Shown: positions 54,472 to 64,000 of the stretch, in pieces
How positions within the stretch are numbered: position 1 is the first letter of the stretch
Layout of the letters: each line of letters starts with the position of its first letter
The notes under the pieces: generated by a model
Told to the model about the DNA's origin: nothing
Seen by the model: only the letters and a program-made list of their open reading frames with translations
Database searches by the model: none
Assembly (NCBI GenBank): GCA_009193035.1
Contig: SWDT01000025.1
Span: 62,001 to 126,000, forward strand
Origin: Halicephalobus mephisto
Taxonomy: Eukaryota; Nematoda; Chromadorea; Rhabditida; Panagrolaimidae
Length of the DNA: 64,000 bases
Direction of reading: 5' to 3'
Program-made: the position numbers and the translations under genes

Positions 54472-56260
54472 TCGATTTTTGTATAAATTTGTTTCTGGAA
54501 TTTTTTTCGAGAAAAATCCGTTTCAAAACGGTGGAATATTTATCCGATTTGTTTGTTTTTGAATATCGTACTGTCCCCAGTTTTGCGATTGACAGTCAGA
54601 GTTTTATGATTATCATTATCGGTCGTGCTGAATGTCAAATCAGCAATTGATGTTTAGTCTTGGAGTTTTTGATGAGTTTTTGCAGTTTGAAGATCATAAT
54701 TGGAGGAATTGAAAATGGGCGGTATTGGAAAATTGACGTAAATTTTTGGACTTTTAAGAATAGTTGTAATCCGGAATTGTAGATAATTCAGGATTTTTAA
54801 TGCTTTAAAAGTAAGTGTTTTTTGAGAATTATTTTGAATTTTTAAGAACTTTCGAAATAATTTAATTATGTAAATTGAAAATACGTGTTTTTTGGGTTTT
54901 TTGAATTTGAACTTTTATACTTTTTAGACATTGTTCTAATTTGATTTTTTTAGGATTTTTAATGCTGTAAAAGTAAGTATTTTTTAGAAGTTTTTAGGAA
55001 CTTTCGAAATAATTTAATTATGTAAATTGAAAATACGTGTTTTTTGGATTTGAATTTTTATACTTTTTAGGCATTGTTCTAATTTGATTTTTTTAGGATT
55101 TTTAATACTGTAAAAGTAAGTATTTTTTTAGAAGTTTTTAGGAACTTTCGGAATAATTTAATTATGTAAATTGAAAATATGTGTTTTTTGAATTTGAATT
55201 TTTATACTTTTTAGACATTGTTCTAATTTGGTTTTTTTGGTTTTTTTAGGATTTTTAATACTGTAAAAGTAAGTATTTTTTAGAATTACTTTGACAGAAA
55301 TTTTCACAAACTTTGGAAATTTCAATTTTTGAATTTTCTAAAAACTTTAGAATTTCTGGTAATTTCGAAATTGGCATTATTATAAAAATTAAAAATAATT
55401 TTTTTGTGAAAATTTGAATTTCAGAATTCTTTAGAAGCTTAGAAGTAGAAGTTCCGGACGTTAATTCCAAAATTACGGTATTGTAAAAATTAAAAATAAC
55501 TTTTTTACGAAATTTGTCTCAAAGAAAATTTTATTGAAATTTTCTGAATTTAAAGTTTTTAATAGTGGTTTCGAATTACACTAATTTAAAAATAACTTTT
55601 TGTTGCGAAATTGTCTCGATGAGAATTTTTAGAATTTCCTAGAAATCGAGATATTTAGTAATTTCGAAATTAAAAATAATAATTTTTTTTGTTAAAATTG
55701 TCTCGATGAGAATTTTTAGAATTTCTTAGAAATTGAGATTTCTGCTAATTTCGAAATTAAAAGTAATAATTTTTTTATCAAAATTGTCTCGATGAGAATT
55801 TTTAGAATTTCCTAGAAATCGAGATATTTAGTGATTTCGAAATTATAAAAATCAAAAATAATTTTTTTGCAAAATTGTCTCAGTAGAAACTTTTACTTTT
55901 TTATGATTTTTAAAATTTCCATGAAATTTTAGATGTTAGAATTTTCCAAAAAATGTAATACAATAAGTTTCTAAAAAAAGCATTTATGCAAGTTTTATAC
56001 TTTTCGATATACTGAGTTCTTCCAAAAACGTTTTTCCATATTTGGCCCAATTATTTTTTAAAAAAAGCTTTACTGCCGTTTTGAATACGAAACAACCGCT
56101 ATTTTTCTTTGGACTACTTTGGTTTGTGGTCTGAAAAGCAATTTCGAAATTCAGAAGCTTGGTCATAATGTATTCCTCGTGATTGTCTAATTCTCTTTTT
56201 TTTTCTTATATTTTTTAAAATCCTAAAAAATTTCGAAATTTAGAAGCTTGGTCATAATGT
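54472..56260. other. gene-poor spacer with two tandem arrays
   Basis: Array 1, about 54785-55280, ~150 bp period, four copies (GGATTTTTAATGCTGTAAAA, GTAAGTATTTTTTAGAA, ATGTAAATTGAAAATACGTG). Array 2, about 55480-55910, ~90 bp period, four to five copies (AAATTGTCTCGATGAGAATT, TTTAGAATTTCCTAGAAATC). A pair of ~40 bp repeats (AATTTCGAAATTTAGAAGCT, TGGTCATAATGT) ends it at 56137-56270. A 60-codon minus frame at 56166-55984 has no recognisable product. Confidence 0.6.
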
Positions 56261-56269
56261 GTGCTCTCG

Positions 56270-58545
56270 ACGTCGTTTGTCTTTTAGCCATAATTCTCTG
56301 GTTCTCTAGCTGTTTTTGCTTATCTATCAATGGATAGCGGAGGCGAATGCAGACATATGTCTGTCTTTCACGAAAAATATCGAGAACCAACTGCTGCCAT
56401 TGGGCCTGGCTTGTTAGTGTTTCTCGCTTCTAGTTTTTTGGTTGATTTTAAATTTGATCTTCTTTGAACCGTTTAGCTATTAGATGAATGTCTTGTTTAA
56501 CCTACGCTATTCGTTGAGTAGGAATTTTTAGGCTAGAAAGAAATGTGTGGTTTTATTATTTGACGTGAACGAGATAAGTTTAAAAAACGTACCTAGAAGT
56601 TCTCTAATGTACTTTGAAACTTTGATTTTTAGGTACGTTGTTTAATGTGGTGTTTTAGGATTATTGTAATTTTTAGATACGTTGTTTAGTATATTTTAAA
56701 ATTGTACAATTTTTAGGTACGTTGTTTGGTTTAATGTGTTTTTAGAATTGTGTGGTTTTTAGGTTTTATATATGAAATTAATCAATTTTTAGATTTTGTA
56801 ATTATTTTTAATGTTTATATTGTTTATGTAATGTTAATCAACTTTTAGGTCTGCCATAATTATGATTAGCTTCTGGATCTTATGTGATCATTGTCTGTTT
56901 TGGGTCCTATATGTAATTTTGGTAAAATTTTGACTTTTTTATATTATTAATTACCTTTTAGGTCTGTGATATAATGTCAGTCGGCTTTCAGTCCCGCCAT
57001 AATTATGATTTTTAAATTCTGCGTAATTATAGTTTATTTTAAGTCCTATATGTAATTTTGATGAAGTTTTGATTTTTATATAATATTAATTAGGTTTTAA
57101 GTCTGGCATATAATGGCAATTTTTAGGTTCATAGGACCTTGATGTGGTTTTAGGCTCGACGCGTGATCCTTATCAAATTTTGTCCTTTATCTAATCCTGT
57201 TGAATTCTCATATCCTTTATGTAATCCCTTGAACTTTTACGTCCATCGTATGATGTGATTTTGTTTTTCTGTATAATTTTGGACAATTTTTGTATTTGTA
57301 CAATCCGAGTATAATTATTTTTTTTTTATAAACAAAATTTTGTTTTTATTCGTGTTTTTTTTGGAATATTTTTTTAAATTTTTATAATTTGTATTTTTTT
57401 TAGATTTTGTCGAAAGTTTTTCGACCGTTGAATATTTACTGCTTTTGAGTCCATCGCGCCTGCAAGGGGATAGGTGCATGGACGTTTTGTGTGATTCAAT
57501 CTCCAACAAAGTTTCGTCAAGATTACGCCTGACGACAATTTAGAAGGCTCTCCCACCTTCGATCAATTTGGGTTGCTTACTGTAAGTTTTAATTTTATAT
57601 ATACAGTAGAACTTGGATATAAGATATTTCTTCGTGACCGGGAAAGGCGTATATTATAAGAAAGGATATACAGTAGAACTTGGATATAAGATACCCCCCT
57701 TGGAACCAGCCAGAGCATATGTCATAAAAAAAGATATTATAGCAAGGGTAAATTTGAAGATAGATTAACCAAACTCAGATCGTATGTTATAACAAAGAAT
57801 ACATTATGGCGGGGATATCTTATATCCAAGTTGTACTCTATTAATATTTTGATTACTTAGAAATTTTTAATATTTAAAATTTGATGAAGATTTTTGGAGC
57901 TTTTGAAAGTTTTTAGAATGATTTAAAACTTAATTTTGGATGATTTTTTGGAGCTTTTAAAATAATATTCTGAAGAGATTTTACTTTGAATTTTTATGAG
58001 ATGGATGTTTATATATATATTGTAGGTCGTAGACCTTTTGGTTCTTCGAAGTAGCGCTCAACCTCTTCTTCGTGGTTCTCAGTTGCAGTTGGATAAGAAC
58101 GCTGAACCTCCTTGGGATCCAGATCCAATTCTTTGCTGACATTTTTTGTGGTCACTGAGTTTATTGTAAGTTGATGGATTTGTTAATGTTGTGATAATTG
58201 AAATATTTTAGGGATACTGGTACTTTAGGTTTTTTGTTCTTTTCTGATTTTTTTCCTGTTATTTTTACAATTCCGCTTTGCGCCTTATTGCGCTTGGTGG
58301 TCTCTTCTTTATTCAAAATCCCATCCATTAACAAGAAAAAAGCGGCTACTAAGTATTTAATTTTTTGTGACCTCTGCGGACGTAAGCTGAACTTGGTTGA
58401 TCCCAAGTCTCCGCCGTTACCGTCTCCGTGGAGTGTCGATTGTAAACTTGTGCCTTGTTCTAGCCGTCTTGGACGACCACCCTAACTATACTGTAATTGT
58501 GCTTATTTTTGGAATTATTTTTTTGAACGTAAAAAAAAATTGAAA
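56270..58545 (+). other. upstream region and probable spliced leader exons of the ODC-like gene
   Basis: Three splice-site pairs on the plus strand suggest non-coding exons: one ending at 57581 (GTAAG follows), one at 58026-58165 (acceptor TGTAG, donor GTAAG), and one from 58212 running into the ODC-like start. They contain stops in all frames joined to the gene, so would be 5' UTR with short upstream ORFs. Between the first two lie the MITE copies at 57604-57838. 56570-57230 has repeated TTTTTAGGTACGTTGTTTA and TTTTAGGTC units. Confidence 0.4.
57604..57838. mobile_element. pogo-like MITE, copy B, inserted in a partial copy
   Basis: 57671-57838 is the same family as 19095-19268 in reverse orientation, starting CAGTAGAACTTGGATATAAG and ending TTATATCCAAGTTGTACTC, with TA before it. 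57604-57670 is the first ~67 bp of another copy; the junction is at a TA, as if one element had jumped into another. The distal part of the partial copy is missing. Confidence 0.65.
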
Positions 58546-60202
58546 ATGACTAATTCGAGAATTGAATTTATTGGAAAATGTCCTGTTAATGTATTTTCTA
58601 ATTCTAAAAATTCAAAAGATTTTTCAAGAGAAATAGCTGAAATGAAAATAATTCAAAATGATGATCAACCATTTTATGTTATGCATATTGGTACAGTAAT
58701 TGGAGCATTAGAAGAATGGTTTAAATATTTGCCAAGAATTCGTCCATTTTATTCTTTAAAATGTAATGATGATCCTGTACTTGTTAAAATTTTAGCATCA
58801 CATCCGGATATTGGTTTTCATTGTATTACAAAAGAAAATTTGGATTCTGCATTGGAATTTGTTGATTCAAATAGAATTTTGTATGGTAATCATTTATGGA
58901 CAAGAAGATCGATTAAAAATGCAGCAGATAATGGTATCGGATTAATGTCATTTGAAAGTAAAACAGATTTGGAAAAAATTAATATTAATTATCCTGAAGG
59001 AAAATTAATATTAAATATATCTGTTAATCCGAATTGTGAAGATTCAAGAGCTGGTTTTGGATGTTCTATTCAAGATGCACGAGATATTATTGAATATGCA
59101 ATGGATTTTGGAATTAATTTATGTGGATTAAGTTTTCATGTTGGAAGTGGATGTCGTGATCCTACAGTATTTTTTAAAGCTATAAGTACATGTTCTGAAT
59201 TATTTCATTATGGTAAAAAACATGGCTTAAAAATGAAATATTTAAATATTGGTGGAGGATTTTTTAACAGAAATATAAATGAATATTCTGATTTTGCATC
59301 ATTTGAAAATATTTGTAAAGAAATTAACACAAGTTTGGAATATTTTTTTTCAAATGATAGATATCCTGATATTGAAATAATAGCACAACCAGGAAGATTT
59401 TTTGCTTCAAATGCATTTTGTCTTTCAACAAGAATTATTTCTAAAAGAACAGTTGATTTAAGTTTAATTACAAATGATAATTTTGATTCAGGAAATGAAG
59501 GATATGTTTATCAAATAAATGAAGGATTTTATGGATCATTTAGTTGTAGATTAATGTCACATTGTGAACCTAAATGTTCACCATTATTTTCAAATGAAAA
59601 TGATAAATATACATCTAAACAATTTTATGGTAGTATTATTGGACCAACATCAGATGAATATGATATTGCACAATCTTTATGTCATTTAAGACAAATGTTT
59701 ATTGGTGAATGGCTTATTTGGCCACAAATGGGAGCATATTCGAGAAATAATCGTGGAAATCTTGGGGATGTAGATATTCCTCTTCCTACAGTATATTATT
59801 ATTGTGATGAAAATGAATGGTATGTTTTTAGAATTTTTGAAATAGTTTTTAATATTTTTTTAGGTTTTTTAAAGTATTTTTAGATTTTTTTAATTTTGAA
59901 ATTTTTTAATGTTTTAAGTATTTTTGGTTTTTTTTAAAAGTATTTTTAATGATTTTTTGGGATTTTAAAATTTAGTTTTTTGGGATTTTTAATGTTTTTT
60001 AATTTTTAGGCGCTTGATTGAATCTATGGATTCTGACACTTCTCCAACTGCTTCGAAATCTATCAATATGTCTATCGATGATGATTTTGGTAGTTTGACT
60101 GACTTTAGTGATATGCAGAGTGTTACAGATGAATCTGTCGTTTCTGCTGAAGATTGGATGGCCGGATGGCAATTTCAAGAACCAGTTGAAATTTTTCAAT
60201 AA
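58546..60202 (+). CDS. ornithine-decarboxylase-like protein, probably catalytically inactive
   Basis: Exons 58546-59819 and 60010-60202; 488 aa. Fold-type III PLP enzyme of the ODC group: FYSLKCNDDP (Lys72, ODC Lys69), SFHVGSGC (His198), NIGGGFF, QPGRFF (Arg284), EGFYGSFSC, GPTSDEYD, EWLIWPQMGAYS (Tyr398). Key ODC positions are changed: Asp88 to His92, Arg154 to Asn158, Glu274 to Gln281, Asp332 to Glu326, and the catalytic Cys360 to Ser369. This pattern recalls antizyme inhibitor, an inactive ODC homologue that titrates antizyme. The C-terminal ~60 residues (exon 2) are acidic and Ser-rich. Codon use is strongly A/T-ending compared with RtcB or YJU2. AATAAA at 60465-60470. ATG 58546 preferred over the in-frame TTG at 58540. 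Function as an inhibitor is inference. Confidence 0.82.
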
Positions 60203-60779
60203 GTGTTTTGTTTTTTTTTTATTTACGTTACCTCGAAAATTCCACATCAACCACTTCTTTCTTTTTGAGAAACATTTCCAAAATTTGTTGTTGTTTGGAT
60301 TGAGATTTTGGTTATTAGAAGAGACCACCGCCGTTTTTTTGTTTTTTTCCCACTGATTTTTCGTTTTTTTTTGTATCTTTTGATTTCAAAAGATTATTGA
60401 CCCTATTTTTGGACCGAATTTCCGGTTGTGGCTCTGTGAATTCAATTTTTGTGAATTTTAAAGAAATAAATCTTTGGGAATAAATGAATGATGAAGATAT
60501 TGTGGGATTTGGAGAAGGTAGTTTGAAATATTTTTGACAAAATTGGTATTACTGTATAATAATGAAGATTTTTTGAAACAAAGAAAATCGAAAATGGATT
60601 ATAACTGGATAAAGAATTTTGAATAAGATGAGATTGGATTAAGATTACGGTTAGTTGTAGATTTTTTAAATCCAGGAATAAAAAGGAAAATTAAAATTGT
60701 CTAAAAATCTACATAATCCCTGAGGCATTATCTAGGTGGTTGGAAATTCGCCGATTTTTGAGAAAATCAGCATTTTCTT

Positions 60780-61275
60780 TGATTACTGTAGGAAAGAAGT
60801 AAGAAAGTAATTAACAGTTATAAGTACAGTAAGAACCTAAAATATCCATATTTTTAAAAAGATACTTTCATAAAAAAAATTCATGTGTCTTTGTCCCTAT
60901 TACTGTAGAGAAAAAATTAAAGTTATTAGTACAGTAAGAACCTAAAATATGTTTCAAACAAGATATTTTTATCGAAAAAGAATTCATGTATCTTTGTCCC
61001 TATTACTGTAGAGAGAAAATTAAAAATTATCAGTACAGTAAGAACCTAAAATATCCATATTTTTAAAAGGATACTTTTATGAAGAAAGAATCCACATATC
61101 TGTGTCCTTATTACTGTAAAAAAAGCAATTAAGAATTATCCATACAGTAAGAATCTAAAATATGTTTCAAAAAAAATATTTTTATCAAGAACTAATTCAT
61201 TTATCTTTGTTCCTATTACTGTAAAAAAGCAAAAAATAATCGGTAATCATCAATACAGTAAGAACTGAGGTCTTC
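60780..61275. repeat. ~118 bp tandem repeat
   Basis: Four to five units, each with TACAGTAAGAACCTAAAATA, TTTCATAAAAAAAATTCATG-like, ATCTTTGTCCCTATTACTGT. Two alternating subtypes (ATATCCATATTTTTAAAA and ATATGTTTCAAACAAGATAT) suggest a two-unit higher-order repeat. The rest of 60203-60780 shows the ODC-like 3' UTR and nothing else. Confidence 0.75.
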
Positions 61276-61329
61276 ATAGTGATGAAAAAAGTTTTCATCG
61301 AAAAAAACTTCTTTAAATAAAGATATATT

Positions 61330-62095
61330 AAATATTCAATTTTTTTGTAAAATTTAAAATTTTGAATAATTTATTTAATTTTAATTTTTAAAATTTCGAA
61401 TTTTAAATTTTTTATTTTTTTAAAATTTTGAATTTCGAATTTTAAATTTTTTTTAAATTTTAAATTTTGAATTTTAAATTTTAAATTTTAAATTTTTTTT
61501 AAATTTTAAATTTTAAATTTTAAATTTTAAATTTTTTTTTTAAATTTTAAATTTTAAAATTTTGATGTTATTGAAGAAGATTTTAAAAAATGTTTTTTTA
61601 AATAAAAAATTCTAATTTATTCAGCTTAATTTCGGTTTTCTTAATTATCGTTTTTGACAGAAAATAAAAGTTCATCTGTCAGCGATTTCCTCATCGGCTG
61701 ATTAACGACCATGTGTCAGCAGTCCCATTAGACGGTTAACGATCAAATCCAAAAAAAAGAAATGTTATCAGCAGATACTTCAAAAGAGTAAAGAATAAGA
61801 CAATATCCAATATTTTTTAAGAAAAATAAATTAACATAAAAATTTTAATCATTTTAAAATATAAAAATTAAAATTATTTTAAAAATGTAAAAATTAAAAT
61901 TATTTCGAAAATATAAAAATTTTAATTATTTCAAAAATACAAAAATTAAAATTATTTCAAAAATACAAAAATTAAGATTATTTCAAAAATATAAAAATTT
62001 AAATTATTTCGAAAATATAAAAAACCAAATTATTTTAAAAATATATAAAGTTCTAAATTATTTTAAACATAAATAAAATTTTAAATTTATTTTCT
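61330..62095. repeat. AT simple repeats
   Basis: 61330-61580 is runs of AAATTTTAAATTTTAAAT. 61830-62095 is about eight ~30 bp units of ATAAAAATTAAAATTATTTC followed by AAAA. No gene. Confidence 0.75.
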
Positions 62096-62159
62096 TTAAT
62101 TTTTGCGAAACATCTTGGAAATTACGAAATTCTGAAAAATTTCAAAAACTTCCATAGAT

Positions 62160-62640
62160 TCTACAATATTCTAGAACGTTCCAAAGTTTTCCAGATTTCC
62201 CTATATTTCGGAATCTTTCGTCGAATTTTAGAAAATTCTAAATTTGTAAAAAAAGTTAAAAAAGTTAAAAAATTTCCAATGATGTCAGGATTCGGAAACT
62301 TTGGCGTTGTGTTCTCTTTGATTTCTGGAAACTTCTAGAAAATTCTCAAACGGCCTAAATGTTTCTACAAGATTTTAGAAGATTTTAGGACTTTTTTGTT
62401 AAATTCTAAAATATTCTGGAAACTTTTATGAAATTCTGAAAAATTCCAACAATTTATTTTAATTTTCGGAAAGTTCTATAATATTCTAGAATGTTCTAAA
62501 CGTTTCCACGCGATTCTCGAAGGTTTCAGAATCTCTCATTGAATTCTAGAAAACTCCGAAAATTTTTAAAGAATTTTAATCCAAAATTTTCAACGATGTT
62601 AGGATTCGGGAAACTCTGGCGTTGTGTTCTTTTTTGCCAG
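62160..62640. repeat. ~300 bp direct repeat upstream of CTNNBL1
   Basis: Near 62275 and 62585 both copies read CCAATGATGTCAGGATTCGG / TCAACGATGTTAGGATTCGG then AAACT(T/C)TGGCGTTGTGTTCT, each preceded by TCTAGAAAATTC-type sequence. The second copy ends in TTTTTTGCCAG (62640), a candidate acceptor before the CTNNBL1 leader. Confidence 0.6.
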
Positions 62641-62697
62641 GCGCGCAGTTTCGGGAATCTTTCGTAAGACGGAAAATTCCTAACCTAAATCCCCGCA

Positions 62698-63806
62698 ATG
62701 TCCCTTGACGTGAGAGATATCTACTCCTTAAACGAGGTAAGTCTATCCGCTTTGTTAATGGTATATGTATTTTTCAAATTTCCAGCCCTCGGCAAAACGC
62801 CCAAGGGTCGAAGCCCAGCAGACTTTGTCCACCGCTAGCGCCGATCCGAAGGATATCCTTGCTGCTTTGGAGAACGATGAATCCGTTGTTGAAGAAGACG
62901 AAATGGACGAAAATGCTGTTAAGAAGCTTTTCATGCAGGTTTGGACGTTTTTAATGTAATTTTGATATATCAATTTTAATTTTTTTCAGTTAGACAAAAA
63001 ATTGAAGAAAAATCAAGAACTCCGAGTGAAACACACCAATGAACCCGAGAAATTCATGGAATCAGAAGTGGAATTGAACGCGGCGATCCAGGAAATGCAC
63101 GCCGTGGCCACACAACCCTCGCTCTACCACAAACTCGTAGAGTTGGATTTCGTTCAGACTATTATTCAGCTTTTGGCTCATGATAACACGGATATCGTTG
63201 CTGCTGTTTGTCATCTACTTCAGGAATTGTGTGATTTTGAAATTTTAAACGAAAATGACGAAGATGCCGCAATTCTTATCGACGAACTTTTGAAGAACAA
63301 CATCATCGAGCATTTAGTCACTCAACCCCTTTCCAGGTTGGACAACGACGAAAAAGACGAAGCTGAGGCTATTCACCACTTGTTTTCGACAATGGAATCT
63401 GCAAGTTTCCTGATTCTACTGATTTTTAATCGTTTTCACTTTAGATCCTGGAGTTCCGACCCCAAGCAGCGGAACTTTGTGTTGAACAAGGGTTATTCGT
63501 GGAGTTGATGAACCGATCTACGTTGAGATCTGCTTTCGACTCGAACAAACTCTACGCAAGTCAATTACTCTCCGTCGTCCTTCAAACCAGTGAATCAGCC
63601 AAAGCTAAACTTGTCGAGAAAAAAGATGGCATCGATTTTCTGCTCCGTGCTCTTGCGAGTTACAAAAGACATGATCCAGAAAGTCCAGATGAAGTTGAGC
63701 ACATGGAGAACCTCTTTGATGCTCTTTGTGCTTCTTTATTGAGAAAAGAAAACAAAGCCGTATTCTTGAAGGACGAAGGAAACGAACTCATGTATCTTAT
63801 GCTCAA
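62698..63806 (+). CDS. ctnnbl1: CTNNBL1 (beta-catenin-like protein 1), 5' part
   Basis: Exons 62698-62736, 62786-62938, 62990-63400, 63445-63806; about 321 residues, then a GTAAG donor at 63807 and intron to the window edge, so the 3' exons lie outside. Acidic N-terminus with a SAKRPR basic patch (NLS-like), then armadillo-type helices: KNQELRVKH, EKFMESEVELNAAIQEMHAV, LLAHDNTDIVAAVCHLLQEL, ILEFRPQAAELCVEQGLF, FDSNKLYASQLLSVVLQ, KDGIDFLLRALASYKRHDPE, MENLFDALCASLL. CTNNBL1 is a nuclear armadillo protein associated with the PRP19/CDC5L spliceosome. The third intron (63401-63444) is GC-AG. Confidence 0.94.
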
Positions 63807-64000
63807 GTAAGTTGAAAATTTGTTTATGTACAGTACAACAGATAATTTCGAAACTGTCAGTTGGAGTTTTCTCCAAATGTAACTTCTAAATCAGAAATCT
63901 CAAGGTTATCGTTGATGTCTCAGATTGTAGGATTTTCTATGAAAATTCCAGTAACACAGTACTGTGTAAGAGAATAAGCTGCAAATAATAGTTCCTATAT
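63807..64000 (+). other. start of a CTNNBL1 intron, cut by the window edge
   Basis: Follows a GTAAG donor; no exon seen before base 64000. Confidence 0.6.

Noticed and set aside
55984..56166. 60-codon minus frame
   Set aside because: No recognised product and part of a local 40-bp repeat.
58198..58485. 95-codon plus frame before the ODC-like gene
   Set aside because: Crosses a probable acceptor at 58211 and fits better as leader sequence; no domain beyond a single CxxC.

Overview
This is nuclear DNA from a nematode, most likely a rhabditid related to Caenorhabditis; the species cannot be told from the window. The evidence is very AT-rich introns and spacers, many 43-50 bp introns with GT...TTTCAG borders, splice-acceptor-like sequences directly before several start codons (as expected for spliced-leader trans-splicing), and gene models that match animal families exon by exon. 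All exon borders below were worked out by hand from reading frame, splice signals and family conservation.

Layout. (1) 0-6.5 kb, plus strand: an ABHD11-type mitochondrial hydrolase, then a SAFB/SLTM-like SAP-RRM nuclear protein whose 1.36 kb first intron carries an intronless, oppositely oriented KCTD8/12/16-like BTB gene. (2) 6.6-12.2 kb, minus: a RUN-domain protein resembling UNC-14/RUSC. (3) 12.2-18.2 kb: a gene-poor stretch of tandem repeats. (4) 18.2-37.7 kb, minus: six head-to-tail paralogues (P1-P6) of a secreted protein with two trypsin-fold domains and a hydrophobic C-terminal tail. All have the same five-exon layout and a TATA-plus-GATA promoter. (5) 38-39.6 kb: two copies of one TIR element, the second an exact internal deletion of the first. 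(6) 40-40.6 kb, plus: Arp2/3 subunit 5. (7) 40.7-50.2 kb, minus: PIG-N, a divergent kinase, then PIG-M. (8) 50.7-54.5 kb, plus: the RNA ligase RtcB and the splicing factor YJU2. (9) 58.5-60.2 kb, plus: an ornithine-decarboxylase-like gene with several active-site residues replaced. (10) 62.7 kb to the end, plus: the 5' part of CTNNBL1.

Genes that fit together. PIG-M adds the first mannose of the GPI anchor and PIG-N puts ethanolamine phosphate on that mannose; they are neighbours on one strand. Several P proteins end in a tail resembling a GPI-attachment signal. RtcB, YJU2, CTNNBL1 and the SAFB-like protein all act on RNA.

The most unusual system is the P1-P6 array. In P3-P6 the first domain has GDEGGP in place of the catalytic GDSGGP. 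In P2-P4 the second domain has DIG in place of DSG. P2 therefore keeps a catalytic serine only in domain 1, P5 and P6 only in domain 2, and P3 and P4 in neither. P1 has an intact domain 2 but a frameshifted domain 1. This looks like a family splitting into active enzymes and pseudoproteases, probably expressed in the intestine given the GATA sites.
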